Shown piece by piece: positions 47,834-56,374 of a DNA stretch of 64,000 bases. The stretch's first letter is position 1. The number at the start of each line of letters is the position of its first letter. The DNA lies in NCBI RefSeq assembly GCF_002288525.1, contig NZ_CP023067.1:3601001-3665000 (forward strand), given 5' to 3'. Below the pieces are notes generated by a model. It was given only the letters and a program-made list of their open reading frames with translations, did not search any database and was not told where the DNA came from. The stretch is from Sinorhizobium sojae CCBAU 05684 (lineage in GTDB: Bacteria; Pseudomonadota; Alphaproteobacteria; Rhizobiales; Rhizobiaceae). A program made the position numbers and the translations under genes.

Positions 47834-49417
47834 ATGGCCGAAAGCATTGCCGAGGCGGTTTCCCGCCGCCGCACATTTGCGATCATTTCGCACCCGGACG
47901 CCGGTAAAACCACGCTCACGGAAAAGCTGCTGCTCTTTGGCGGCGCCATCCAACTCGCTGGCGAGGTCAAGGCCAAGAAGGATCGCATCCAGACCCGATC
48001 GGACTGGATGAAGATCGAACGCGAGCGCGGCATCTCGGTCGTGACCTCGGTGATGACCTTCGAATACGACGAAACTGTCTTCAACCTGCTCGACACGCCC
48101 GGTCACGAGGACTTCGCGGACGACACCTACCGTACGCTGACAGCGGTCGATGCGGCGGTCATGGTCATCGACGCAGCCAAGGGTATCGAGCCGCGCACGC
48201 TGAAACTCTTCGAGGTCTGCCGCCTGCGCGACATCCCGATCATCACCTTCGTCAACAAGATGGACCGCGAAAGCCGCGATCCGTTCGAGATCCTGGACGA
48301 GGTCGAGCAGAAATTGGCGCTTGATTGCGCGCCGGTGACTTGGCCGATCGGACGCTCGAAAACCTTCTGCGGCACCTACCATCTCGCAACGAACGAAGTG
48401 CGCGGCGCCGACACGCAGGAGCACCTGACCAAGGTCAACGACCCGGAAACGGCCTCGCACCGCCTGCCGGAAAACGAGCGCGATGCCTTTATCGAGGAGA
48501 CGACGCTCGCGATCGAGGCCTGCAAGCCCTTCGACCGCAAGGCCTTCCTCGAGGGTCATCTGACGCCGGTCTTCTTCGGCTCGGCGCTCCGCAATTTCGG
48601 CGTCCGCGACCTGATCAACGCACTCGGTGAATTCGCGCCGCCGCCGCGCGCCCAGGTCGCCGACATCCGCACCGTCGAGGCGACGGACGCCAAGATGACG
48701 GCCTTCGTCTTCAAGATTCAGGCGAATATGGACCCGAACCATCGCGACCGTATCGCCTTCGTGCGCGTCTGCTCGGGCAAGCTCGAGCGCGGTATGAAGG
48801 CGCGGCTCTCGCGCACCGGCAAGCAGATGGGGCTGACGGCGCCGCAATTCTTCTTCGCCTCCCAGCGCCAGCTCGCCGATACCGCCTTTGCCGGCGATGT
48901 CGTCGGTATCCCGAACCACGGTACGCTCAGGATCGGCGACACGCTGACCGAAGGCGAGCCGTTGGTATTTCAGGGCGTGCCTAACTTCGCGCCGGAAATC
49001 CTGCGCCGTGTCCGGCTCGAGGATGCTATGAAGGCGAAGAAGCTGAAGGAGGCACTGCAGCAGATGGCGGAAGAGGGCGTCGTGCAGCTCTTCTCGCCGG
49101 ACGACGGGGCGCCCGCAATCGTCGGAGTCGTCGGCGCACTGCAGCTCGACGTCTTGAAGGAGCGCCTGCAGGCGGAGTATGGCTTGCCCGTCTCCTTCGA
49201 AATGTCGCGCTTTTCCGTCTGCCGCTGGATTTCCGCCGACAGTCTCGCCGATCTCGACAAGTTCATCTCTGCCCATCGCGGCGACATTGCGCGAGACCTG
49301 GATGGCGATCCGGTGTTCATGGCGCAGGACGGCTTTTCGCTGCGCTACGAGGCGGAACGCTATCCGGCGATCAAGATGGTTGCGGTCAAGGAGTATCACG
49401 TCGCCAAGGCGGCGTGA
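47834..49417 (+). CDS. prfC: Peptide chain release factor 3
   Basis: 527 residues, translational GTPase that helps RF1/RF2 recycling. GTPase motifs: G1 [15 protein letters not shown]2 near [10 protein letters not shown]3 [18 protein letters not shown]4 [12 protein letters not shown]. Domains II and III follow, ending [35 protein letters not shown], characteristic of RF3. Length is right. It is a single transcription unit. Confidence 0.97.
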   Translation: MAESIAEAVSRRRTFAIISHPDAGKTTLTEKLLLFGGAIQLAGEVKAKKDRIQTRSDWMKIERERGISVVTSVMTFEYDETVFNLLDTPGHEDFADDTYRTLTAVDAAVMVIDAAKGIEPRTLKLFEVCRLRDIPIITFVNKMDRESRDPFEILDEVEQKLALDCAPVTWPIGRSKTFCGTYHLATNEVRGADTQEHLTKVNDPETASHRLPENERDAFIEETTLAIEACKPFDRKAFLEGHLTPVFFGSALRNFGVRDLINALGEFAPPPRAQVADIRTVEATDAKMTAFVFKIQANMDPNHRDRIAFVRVCSGKLERGMKARLSRTGKQMGLTAPQFFFASQRQLADTAFAGDVVGIPNHGTLRIGDTLTEGEPLVFQGVPNFAPEILRRVRLEDAMKAKKLKEALQQMAEEGVVQLFSPDDGAPAIVGVVGALQLDVLKERLQAEYGLPVSFEMSRFSVCRWISADSLADLDKFISAHRGDIARDLDGDPVFMAQDGFSLRYEAERYPAIKMVAVKEYHVAKAA

Positions 49418-49438
49418 GGCTTTCAGAGGCCGTTTCCT

Positions 49439-50131
49439 TCAGCAACCGAAGCTTGGCGCTGAGCGGTTCAGCACGGCACTCCGCGGGTTGACGGACCAGA
49501 TCGCGCGGATGGCCGCATGGAGCTCGTCGACGAGCTGTCTTACATCGGTCTCGGCATCGACGTGCAGAGCTTCCGCGACGATCAACACACTTGCAGTCTC
49601 GTCTCGCACCGCCGAGTGGCCGCTCTGACGGTTGGTCCAGCGCCGCGCATGCGCGCGTCCGCTCGCGTCGGCGAAGATGACTTCCTGTAGGTCGGGCAAC
49701 TCCACGTCGCCGGCGAATGTCGTGTAGATTTCATCGCCGACGGCAGGTCGGACTTCGAGATCGCCGGTGATCCTCGCCAGATCGAAGACAGCGACCGGAA
49801 TAGCATATGCAAGCGAAGCGGCGTTGCAGAGGTCGATCATTGGATGAATTTTTGGCAGCGCTCCCTCCTTCCGGAATCGCCGGAGAAGTGCCTCGGAGGC
49901 TGAGCGATATTGCGTCGGCTTGAGCCCCATGCGTGCGAAGCCGCGTCGCCAGGCCTGGATCTCCGGGAGTTCGCTCTCCGTGTGCTCCGAAAGCCGTGCT
50001 CTCGCGATCGCCCCAAAATGCGCGACATGCTTCTCGACCGCGACGTCCTTGCGGATGCCCTCCGTTTGAATTGCGCCTGCGGCGAGTTCGGGGAAATCGT
50101 TCCAAATGCCGTTTGAGTGGCGAAAATACAT
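49439..50131 (-). CDS. B3/B4 domain protein (phenylalanyl-tRNA synthetase beta-type editing fold)
   Basis: 230 residues. The stretch SELPEIQAWRRGFARMGLKPTQYRSASEALLRRFRKEGALPKIHPMIDLCNAASLAYAIPVAVFDLARITGDLEVRPAVGDE is typical of free-standing B3/B4 domains: the R/K-x-x-x-S-x-E-A-L-L-R-R and D-x-x-N-x-x-S segments resemble the editing site of PheT. Such proteins may hydrolyse mis-acylated tRNA or free D-/non-protein amino acids; no evidence decides. It lies 11 bases after the EamA gene on the same strand, third in an AraC-EamA-B3/4 operon. Confidence 0.82.
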   Translation of the reverse strand: MYFRHSNGIWNDFPELAAGAIQTEGIRKDVAVEKHVAHFGAIARARLSEHTESELPEIQAWRRGFARMGLKPTQYRSASEALLRRFRKEGALPKIHPMIDLCNAASLAYAIPVAVFDLARITGDLEVRPAVGDEIYTTFAGDVELPDLQEVIFADASGRAHARRWTNRQSGHSAVRDETASVLIVAEALHVDAETDVRQLVDELHAAIRAIWSVNPRSAVLNRSAPSFGC

Positions 50132-50142
50132 GAGGTTGCTCT

Positions 50143-51102
50143 TTACAGGTTGGTTGAGGGCTCGACCGCATCAGACTTTGCGTGCCCGACGCTTGGGAGT
50201 TTCGCTGCCCGAAGGCTGAGGCCCAAGGCGGCCATGAGCACTGCGCCGGTGCCTATCATCTGATTGGCGGCAATCGGTTCGCCGAGCAAGGCAGCGGCGA
50301 GGAGAACGGCGGACACGGGCGCCAGAGCGGTGAAGACCGAGGCCTCGGTACCGCTGACCTTCGCGAGCCCCGCATACCAGAGCAGGAAACCCCCGACAGT
50401 CGGCACGAGCGCATAGTAGACCACGGCAGCGAGGGCGGGTGCGGTTGCTGCGCGCGTCGAGGGAAGTTCCGCAAGCGCAAACGGTGCGGCGATCGCGCCG
50501 CCAAAGCCCGCCATCAGCGTTGATAGGGTCAATGGTGGGATTTCCGCGTTGAAGCGCTTGCCAAGGAGAATGAACAGACCTTCGCAGACGACGGCGCCGA
50601 AGATCAGCGCACTGCCGGTGAGCGAATGCGTGCCGCTGGCATCCGGCTGCAGGACGATCGCTAGAACGCCCACGGCGGCAAGGGCAGCGGCCATAAGCAC
50701 GAGGCGACCCGGCCTTTCACCAAGGATAATGACGGCGATCGCGGCTGAGACCACGGGAAGCGTGCCGATGATGACGCCGGCATCCCCTGCGGGCGTCAGC
50801 TTGAGACCGGAAATCAGCAAGGTCGTGTAGCCGACGCTGCCGGCGCCCGCCTGCAGGAGCAGGATGAGCCAATCGAGCTTCGGCAGCCGCGGCCATGGCG
50901 TTGCGGTTGCCCGCAGCAGAAACAGAAAAAGCGGGAGAGCGATCACGAAACGCAGCGCCGTTGCCGTGAACGGCGGCAGGCCGGCGGCTATGATCTTGCT
51001 TGCAATGACCGTGCTGCCCACCAGCACCATCGCCAGCGAAAGATAGAGATATCCTTGAAGTTGATTCGACATCCTGCCGCCGCTTCTTGTCAGTGGCGGC
51101 AT
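50143..51102 (-). CDS. DMT-superfamily (EamA) transporter
   Basis: About 309-319 residues. Ten hydrophobic segments in two EamA halves (LQGYLYLSLAMVLVGSTVIASKIIAAGLPPFTATALRFVIALPLFL and GTEASVFTALAPVSAVLLAAALLGEPIAANQMIGTGAVLMAALGLSL) are visible. Inner-membrane metabolite exporter, substrate unknown. The start may be ATG 51102 or ATG 51072 (MSNQLQ), the latter at the conserved domain. It is 9 bases after the AraC gene on the same strand, so the regulator probably controls this operon. Confidence 0.87.
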   Translation of the reverse strand: MPPLTRSGGRMSNQLQGYLYLSLAMVLVGSTVIASKIIAAGLPPFTATALRFVIALPLFLFLLRATATPWPRLPKLDWLILLLQAGAGSVGYTTLLISGLKLTPAGDAGVIIGTLPVVSAAIAVIILGERPGRLVLMAAALAAVGVLAIVLQPDASGTHSLTGSALIFGAVVCEGLFILLGKRFNAEIPPLTLSTLMAGFGGAIAAPFALAELPSTRAATAPALAAVVYYALVPTVGGFLLWYAGLAKVSGTEASVFTALAPVSAVLLAAALLGEPIAANQMIGTGAVLMAALGLSLRAAKLPSVGHAKSDAVEPSTNL

Positions 51103-51111
51103 AAAACCTGA

Positions 51112-51978
51112 TCAGAGCGCGGCGGTCTTGAACGGAATTGCGGGGCCTCTCACGGCTTGCGCATAGGCACCGGGTGAAAATCCGTATTTCCGCACGAAGA
51201 CGCGGGTCATGTGGCTCTGGTCGGCAAAGCCGCTGGCAACGGCCGCTTCCGCGAGTGGTGTGCCGGCGGCAATCAGCCGCCGCACGATGTCGATCCGCCG
51301 CTGGATCAGATAGGCGTGCGGCGTAAACCCGGTTGCCTTGGTAAAGCCGCGCACGACCTGGAAACGGCTGAGGCCGCTTTCGCGCGCGAGGTCCGCCAGG
51401 GTGAGCGGAGCCAGCGGATCGTCGTCGACGAGTGTCACGGCCGAGGCGAGAGACTTCGGCACCTTGGTCTGGGCGTTCGGCCGCGGGGCAAGCTGCATCG
51501 CATCCGCCAAGACGGTGACCGCCAGTTCCTCCCAGCGAAGGTTCGCATCGGAGCCGGCTGCCGCCGCAACCGAGAAGAGCGCGCGAAACCGGGCAGCAAG
51601 CGCGGCATTCCTGATGACCGGGTTTGCGAATTCGCAGCTTCTTCTCCGCCCCTCGCTGATGTCGCCGGCGGCGGCATCGACCAGCGACGGCTCGAAATAG
51701 AGCATCCGCCACGAGCGGTCGGCGTCGCCGATTGGCGCTCCGTCATGGACTTCGCCCGGATTGACGGTGATCACGTCTCCCGCTTGCGCCTCGACCCTCC
51801 CGCGGCCGCTCAGCGACTTCTGTGCGCCCTGATGGATGAGGCCGATACCGAACTGCTCGTGCGTGTGGCGTGCAAAACTGTGTCGTGTCGTGGCTTCCAC
51901 CACGTCGATGCCGGCGATTCGTCGCGGCAGCAGTCTGAATTGGCCTCTCGTCACCTTCCGCTCACCACTGTTCTTCAT
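51112..51978 (-). CDS. AraC-family transcriptional regulator
   Basis: 288 residues. An N-terminal cupin-like sensor (HSFARHTHEQFGIGLIHQGAQKSLSGRGRVEAQAGDVITVNPGEVHDG) is followed by two helix-turn-helix units at the C-terminus: LTLADLARESGLSRFQVVRGFTKATGFTPHAYLIQRRIDIVRRLIAAG and AAVASGFADQSHMTRVFVRKYGFSPGAYAQ. This is the standard AraC arrangement. Ligand is unknown. It heads an operon with an EamA exporter and a B3/4 protein, a layout similar to amino-acid-responsive export systems (inference). Confidence 0.94.
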   Translation of the reverse strand: MKNSGERKVTRGQFRLLPRRIAGIDVVEATTRHSFARHTHEQFGIGLIHQGAQKSLSGRGRVEAQAGDVITVNPGEVHDGAPIGDADRSWRMLYFEPSLVDAAAGDISEGRRRSCEFANPVIRNAALAARFRALFSVAAAAGSDANLRWEELAVTVLADAMQLAPRPNAQTKVPKSLASAVTLVDDDPLAPLTLADLARESGLSRFQVVRGFTKATGFTPHAYLIQRRIDIVRRLIAAGTPLAEAAVASGFADQSHMTRVFVRKYGFSPGAYAQAVRGPAIPFKTAAL

Positions 51979-52072
51979 TGAGCCGTCATGCAGGTATAGC
52001 GTTTGCGTCGGCTAGCGGCAAAGAGGTGGGTTCGGTAAGCAGTATCGAGGCACACGCTCGATGGAGGTTGTC

Positions 52073-52597
52073 ATGGTTTTTACAGGGCGCATGCTGAAGC
52101 GCCTTCGGCTCCTGAGCGGCATGAAGCAGAGCCACGTGGCGGAGCTCTTGCAGGTCACACAAGCGACCATCTCGCGATGGGAGGCCGGCCTGCTCACGCC
52201 TTCCGAGAATCAGACGGCGGCGCTCGAATGCCTATTCGAGAAGGTGCCGCCGTCGGCGGACGCCGCGCTCAGGCGGCTCGTCGAAATGTCGACGGCGAAG
52301 GTGCATCTGATCTGCGACTACTCGCACCGGCTGCTCGCGGCCTCGCCGTCCCGCCGGGCGGAGTGGCGGCGGGAACTGCTGGGCCTCCCGATGCTCCGCT
52401 ATGCTTCGGACGAAATTCAGGAAGCGGAACGCAGTCTCACCGATCTCGGCTGGTACGATGGCCAAACGGCTTCCCTTCTCGTCGACACCGGGCCGAACAG
52501 GCGGGACGACGTGCCGATCGTGGCCGGGCGCGTGCTTTGGGAGCGCATCCCGCTTGCCGATGGTGCGATGGGGCGGTTGGTGACTACGCTGACGTGA
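52073..52597 (+). CDS. XRE-family helix-turn-helix protein
   Basis: 174 residues. MLKRLRLLSGMKQSHVAELLQVTQATISRWEAGLLTPSE is a Cro/CI-type helix-turn-helix in the first 40 residues. The remainder (about 110 residues, e.g. VHLICDYSHRLLAASPSRRAEWRRELLGLPMLRYASDEI) resembles a small sensor domain but is not recognised. The ATG at 52073 is chosen over 52061 because GGAGG lies 5 bases before it. It precedes an epimerase gene by 73 bases and may regulate it. Confidence 0.85.
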   Translation: MVFTGRMLKRLRLLSGMKQSHVAELLQVTQATISRWEAGLLTPSENQTAALECLFEKVPPSADAALRRLVEMSTAKVHLICDYSHRLLAASPSRRAEWRRELLGLPMLRYASDEIQEAERSLTDLGWYDGQTASLLVDTGPNRRDDVPIVAGRVLWERIPLADGAMGRLVTTLT

Positions 52598-52670
52598 CCG
52601 CCATGCATAAATTATGCGTTGTTCCTTCCACCGGAGCACGGCTAGCCTCAAGAAAAACGAGGAGTAACGC

Positions 52671-53654
52671 ATGACGATTCTGGTGACCGGAAGCGCTGGC
52701 CATCTGGGCGAGGCGCTGATGCGGGTGCTGCGTGAGGCAGGGCGCGACGTGCGCGGCATCGACATCAAGCCCTCCGATTTCACCGATATTGTCGGCACGA
52801 TCGCCGACCGTGCCTTTATCCCGTGTGCCATGAAGGATGTGCGTGCCGTCATCCATGCGGCGACGCTGCACAAGCCGCATGTCGCGACGCACGGCTATTC
52901 CGATTTCGTCGAGACCAACATCGCCGGAACGCTCAACCTGCTCGATGCGGCGGCGAAAGCCGGGGTCGACGCTTTCGTCTTCACCAGCACCACGAGTGCC
53001 TTCGGCTCGGCCCTGACGCCGCCTCCCGACGCGCCGGCGGCCTGGATCACCGAGGACGTCGCGTCCATTCCGCGCAATATCTACGGCACCAGCAAGGTGG
53101 CTGCCGAAGGCTTCTGTGAGCTCTTCGCCCGGCGACATGGGCTACCGGTTATCATCCTGCGCACCTCGCGCTTCTTTCCCGAGGCGGACGACGACGCCGA
53201 GATCCGCAGCCGCTTCGAGACGGCCAACACCCAGGCGAACGAACTGCTCCATCGCCGCGTCGACATAGAAGACGTGGTAAGCGCCCACTTACTCGCGGCG
53301 GATCGGGCGAAGGCGGTCGGGTTCGGCCTCTTCATCGTCTCGGCGCCGACGCCGTTCGCGCGCGATGATCGTTTGGAACTGCGCCGCGACGCCCCCTCCG
53401 TCGTCCACCGCCTCTATCCCGAATGCCACGCACTCTACGCTGAGCGCGGCTGGCAGCTCTTCCCGTCGATCGACCGCGTCTATATCAGCACGCGCGCTAC
53501 CGAAGCGCTTGGATGGAAGCCGAAATACGACTTTCGCCACGTACTCTCCTCGCTTGCTCGCGGCAAGGATTTCCAAAGCCCCCTGGCGCGCGCGGTCGGC
53601 TTGAAGGGCTATCATGACACGGTCTTCGCCGACGGGCCCTATCCGATCGCGTGA
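52671..53654 (+). CDS. NAD(P)-dependent epimerase/dehydratase (extended SDR)
   Basis: 327 residues. The Rossmann site MTILVTGSAGHLGEALMRVLREAGRDVRGIDI is canonical, the active-site region is FVFTSTTSAFG with the Y-x-x-x-K in NIYGTSKVAAEGFCELFAR, and the C-terminal substrate domain has DIEDVVSAHLLAADRAKAVGFGLFIVSAPTPF. It should act on a nucleotide sugar or related alcohol; the substrate is unknown. It follows an XRE regulator on the same strand. Confidence 0.9.
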   Translation: MTILVTGSAGHLGEALMRVLREAGRDVRGIDIKPSDFTDIVGTIADRAFIPCAMKDVRAVIHAATLHKPHVATHGYSDFVETNIAGTLNLLDAAAKAGVDAFVFTSTTSAFGSALTPPPDAPAAWITEDVASIPRNIYGTSKVAAEGFCELFARRHGLPVIILRTSRFFPEADDDAEIRSRFETANTQANELLHRRVDIEDVVSAHLLAADRAKAVGFGLFIVSAPTPFARDDRLELRRDAPSVVHRLYPECHALYAERGWQLFPSIDRVYISTRATEALGWKPKYDFRHVLSSLARGKDFQSPLARAVGLKGYHDTVFADGPYPIA

Positions 53655-53674
53655 GGCCGGAGCATTTTGCAGGC

Positions 53675-53691
53675 AGGTTGAAATCACCTGA
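53675..53691. repeat. Small hairpin CAGGT/ACCTG after the epimerase gene
   Basis: Arms CAGGT (53675-53679) and ACCTG (53687-53691) with loop TGAAATC, preceded by GGAGCATTTTGCAG. The composition is like a rhizobial intergenic motif, but only one copy is in the window. Confidence 0.35.
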
Positions 53692-53700
53692 CGTCCTCGC

Positions 53701-54102
53701 TCAATCCTCCGCATTGCCCGGCAGCTTGCCGATATTGATCCAGGGCAGGGCGGAAGAGCACCAGATCTGCGAGCGCGGCGTCAACTCGCGACGCTGATTG
53801 CTCGTGCCGACACGAATGCCGATTTCCTCCGCATCGTCGCCTTCTCCCGTCGTATAGATCGGCGAGCCGCATTCCGGGCAGAAGAATTGTAGCCGCTTGC
53901 GGCCATTGTCAGCGGTCTTGATGTAGAGCTTTGGCTCGCCTCCGGTCAGTCGAAACGAGGGATGCGGCGTGCTCGCCGTGACGCGAAAGGCCGAGCCGGT
54001 CAGCTGCTGGCAATCGGTGCAATAGCAGATCGATACCTCCTCCGGGTCGATTTCCGCCTCATAGGTCACGAACCCGCAATGGCACTGGCCGTCGATATGC
54101 AT
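53701..54102 (-). CDS. GFA-family (glutathione-dependent formaldehyde-activating type) protein
   Basis: 133 residues. Zinc-binding cysteines are in order: GQCHCGFVTYEAEIDPEEVSICYCTDCQQLTGSAFRVTA and LQFFCPECGSPIYTTG, the C-x-C, C-x-x-C and C-x-x-C pattern of the GFA/DUF326-like beta-tent fold. The name comes from one Paracoccus enzyme (Gfa) that conjugates formaldehyde to glutathione; most members are uncharacterised. No formaldehyde genes are nearby. It converges with the epimerase gene. Confidence 0.92.
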   Translation of the reverse strand: MHIDGQCHCGFVTYEAEIDPEEVSICYCTDCQQLTGSAFRVTASTPHPSFRLTGGEPKLYIKTADNGRKRLQFFCPECGSPIYTTGEGDDAEEIGIRVGTSNQRRELTPRSQIWCSSALPWINIGKLPGNAED

Positions 54103-54166
54103 GGGAGGCTCCTCGTTTCCTACCTGATCTTCAATCGATCCTATTCAAGGAGGAATGGGCGGCATA

Positions 54167-54216
54167 TCAAAATGCGATAGCGCCGCGCTTCGGAAAAAGA
54201 CGCGCGGCGCTGTTGG
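54167..54216 (-). repeat. Dispersed palindromic repeat, copy 4 (possible iolB terminator)
   Basis: Perfect 10-bp arms AGCGCCGCGC (54179-54188) and GCGCGGCGCT (54202-54211). In the minus direction it comes about 50 bases after the iolB stop, followed by ATCGCATTTTGA, so it may also end the iol transcript. Confidence 0.6.
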
Positions 54217-54260
54217 GCGAATATGATTGGTCGTTCGAAGGCCTCTTCTCCTCGACCGGC

Positions 54261-55061
54261 TCAAACGCCGGTGAACAGCCACTCATGTTCCTTCGCGTTG
54301 TGGAATTTCCAGATCCGTTTCGGCCCCGCCATGACGTTGAGATAGTAGGAATCATAGCCGTGCACCGCGGCGACGGGGTGATACCCTTTCGGCACCAGCG
54401 TGACGTCGCCGTCTTCCACGGCCATGGTCTCGTCGAGCGAGCGGTCATCCGTATAGACGCGCTGCATGGCGAAACCCTGCGGCGGATTGAGGCGATGATA
54501 ATAGGTTTCCTCGAGATAGCTCTCGGCTGGCAGATTGTCCTGGTCGTGCTTGTGCGGCGGGTAGGAGGAGGTGTGGCCGCCGGGCGTGATCACTTCGACG
54601 ACGAGCAGCGACTGCGCCGAGCCGTCGTCTTCCGGCATGATATTGGTGACGTAGCGTGTGTTGGTGCCCTTGCCGCGCGTCATCTGCGGATGGGTGCCCG
54701 GGCGGATGACCTTGGCCTTGAAGCCTTCGCCGCCAGGCGCCGAGCAGACGGCAAGATCGAGGTCGGTCGTCGCCTCGGCCTGCCAACGGCTGCTCTTTGG
54801 CACATAAACGGCGTAGGGCTGCCCCTCGAAGGGCGTCATGCGCTCGCCGAGCTCGCCGAACTCCTCGCCGTCGACGGAGATCTTCGCCTTGCCGCTCACG
54901 AGTACGACGCAGAGTTCTTTCTCGCCGGCCTCACCGCCGGCCGTCTCGCCGGGCTTCAGGCGGTTGAGCGAGAATCCGACATAGGTCCAGCCGGCGCTCT
55001 CGGGCGTGATATCCTGCATCAAGCCGGTCTCAGCCTGGGGTTTGACGAGCAGTTTGGACAT
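54261..55061 (-). CDS. iolB: 5-deoxy-glucuronate isomerase
   Basis: 266 residues with the KduI/IolB double-cupin fold. The zinc-site segments are TSSYPPHKHDQDNLPAESYLEETYYHRLNPPQGFAMQRVY (His, His, Glu) and the later GYHPVAAVHGYDSYYLNVMAGPKRIWKF. It converts 5-deoxy-D-glucuronate to 5-dehydro-2-deoxy-D-gluconate in inositol catabolism. It is the last gene of the iol cluster, separated from iolE by a RIME-like element. Confidence 0.96.
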   Translation of the reverse strand: MSKLLVKPQAETGLMQDITPESAGWTYVGFSLNRLKPGETAGGEAGEKELCVVLVSGKAKISVDGEEFGELGERMTPFEGQPYAVYVPKSSRWQAEATTDLDLAVCSAPGGEGFKAKVIRPGTHPQMTRGKGTNTRYVTNIMPEDDGSAQSLLVVEVITPGGHTSSYPPHKHDQDNLPAESYLEETYYHRLNPPQGFAMQRVYTDDRSLDETMAVEDGDVTLVPKGYHPVAAVHGYDSYYLNVMAGPKRIWKFHNAKEHEWLFTGV

Positions 55062-55100
55062 TTCGAGGGTCTCCTGATCTTGCAGTTCTCTGATGGCTGT

Positions 55101-55252
55101 CCCTCACCCTAACGCTCGCCCGCTTGCGGGGAGAGAGGATTCTGGAGCTTGCCGCGCTGTCCCTTTTCCTCCTCGTGCCGAGAGGTGGACTTGGATGGCC
55201 CCGCATATCCCTTCTCCCCGCGAGCGGGGAGAAGGTGGCGGTAGCCGGATGA
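55101..55252 (+). repeat. RIME1-like element, copy A (between iolE and iolB)
   Basis: Begins CCCTCACCCTAACG, has a first GC-rich palindrome (CGCCCGCTTGCGGGGAG), and a second perfect one with 11-bp arms CTTCTCCCCGC and GCGGGGAGAAG (55211-55234), then GGTGGCGGTAGCCGGATGA. This layout matches the Rhizobium-specific intergenic mosaic element RIME1. Copy B lies in opposite orientation on the other side of iolE. Confidence 0.75.
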
Positions 55253-55281
55253 CGGGCGAACCGATCGACAGTTGAGGGGGC

Positions 55282-56181
55282 TTACTTGTCCAGCCCGACC
55301 TCCTTGGCAAAAGCCTTCAGCGACCTCAGCCCGAGCGACTGATATTCGAACGGATTGCGTACCGCCGAATCCTGTTCGGCCTCGATCACCAGCCAGCCAT
55401 CATAGCCGTGCTCGGCGGCAATTTTCAGAACCGGCAGGAAGTCGACGCCGCCCTCGGCGTCGCCGGGCACGGTGAAGACGCCGCGTCGCACGCCTTCGAG
55501 GAAGGAGAGACCTTCGCTCTCGACCACCTTGCGGACGGCAGGGCGGACGTTCTTGCAATGGATGTGGCGGACGCGATGCATGTATTTGCGCGCCACTTCC
55601 GCCGGATCAGAACCGCCGAACCAGGCATGGCCGGTGTCGAGCAGCAGCTTGGTCGCAGGACCCGTGTTCTGCATCAGGAGATCGATCTCCTCGCCGGTCT
55701 GGACGATCGTGCCCATGTGGTGGTGATAGACGAGATCGATGCCTTGGTCGGCGCAATATTGCGCAAGCGCCTCGAGGTCGGCGCCGAACTTCTGCCATTG
55801 GTCGGCCGGCAGCACCGGCTTGTCCTTGACGAGGGACTTTGTATCGTCGCCATGGATTTCGTTCGAGGTCTCGCAGACGATCGCCACCTTGCAGCCATTG
55901 TGCTTCAGGAGGTCGAGATGCGGCTGAATCGCCTTCTTCTCGGCCTCAAGGTCATGGGTGAGCAGGTTGGTGGAGTGCCAGCCGGATACGAAAACGAGGT
56001 CGTAAGAGGCAAGCTTCTGCTTCAGCGCTTCCGGATCGGAGGGCATCTTGTGTCCTTTCTCGATGCCGTCGAAGCCGATCTTCTGGCAGTCGGAGAGGCA
56101 ATCTTCGAGCGTCAGATGCGCACCGATCGAGTGGTCGTCGTCATTGCTCCAGGCAATCGGGTTGGTTCCGTAGCGGATCAT
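55282..56181 (-). CDS. iolE: myo-Inosose-2 dehydratase
   Basis: 299 residues, xylose-isomerase-like TIM barrel. [69 protein letters not shown] and [35 protein letters not shown] carry the metal-binding His, Glu and Asp of the family. It dehydrates 2-keto-myo-inositol. The start is ATG 56181 with the family-like [11 protein letters not shown]. The gene is bracketed by two inverted RIME-like elements. Confidence 0.96.
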   Translation of the reverse strand: MIRYGTNPIAWSNDDDHSIGAHLTLEDCLSDCQKIGFDGIEKGHKMPSDPEALKQKLASYDLVFVSGWHSTNLLTHDLEAEKKAIQPHLDLLKHNGCKVAIVCETSNEIHGDDTKSLVKDKPVLPADQWQKFGADLEALAQYCADQGIDLVYHHHMGTIVQTGEEIDLLMQNTGPATKLLLDTGHAWFGGSDPAEVARKYMHRVRHIHCKNVRPAVRKVVESEGLSFLEGVRRGVFTVPGDAEGGVDFLPVLKIAAEHGYDGWLVIEAEQDSAVRNPFEYQSLGLRSLKAFAKEVGLDK

Positions 56182-56268
56182 GGTTTGTGCTTTCTGGTAC
56201 ATCGTCCACAAGGAGCGGATGGTTTGTTGTGATCTCGTGATGCGGAAAGGGTGTACACGACAAGGCGC

Positions 56269-56370
56269 CATCACCCGGCTGCCGCCCCCTTCTCCCCGCA
56301 GGCGGGGAGAAGGGATATGCCGCGCCCTCTCCAGTCGCCTCTCCCGCCAACGGGGAGAGGCAGGGTGATA
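56269..56370 (-). repeat. RIME1-like element, copy B (between iolD and iolE)
   Basis: In the plus orientation: CATCACCCGGCTGCCGCC, palindrome CTTCTCCCCGC...GCGGGGAGAAG, GGATATGCCGCGCCCTC, a second palindrome CCTCTCCCGCC...ACGGGGAGAGG, then CAGGGTGAT. Its reverse complement aligns with copy A at 55101-55252, so the two are inverted. Confidence 0.75.
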
Positions 56371-56374
56371 ATTC

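Noticed and set aside
47774..49399. 541-codon minus-strand open frame
   Set aside because: Exact shadow of prfC.
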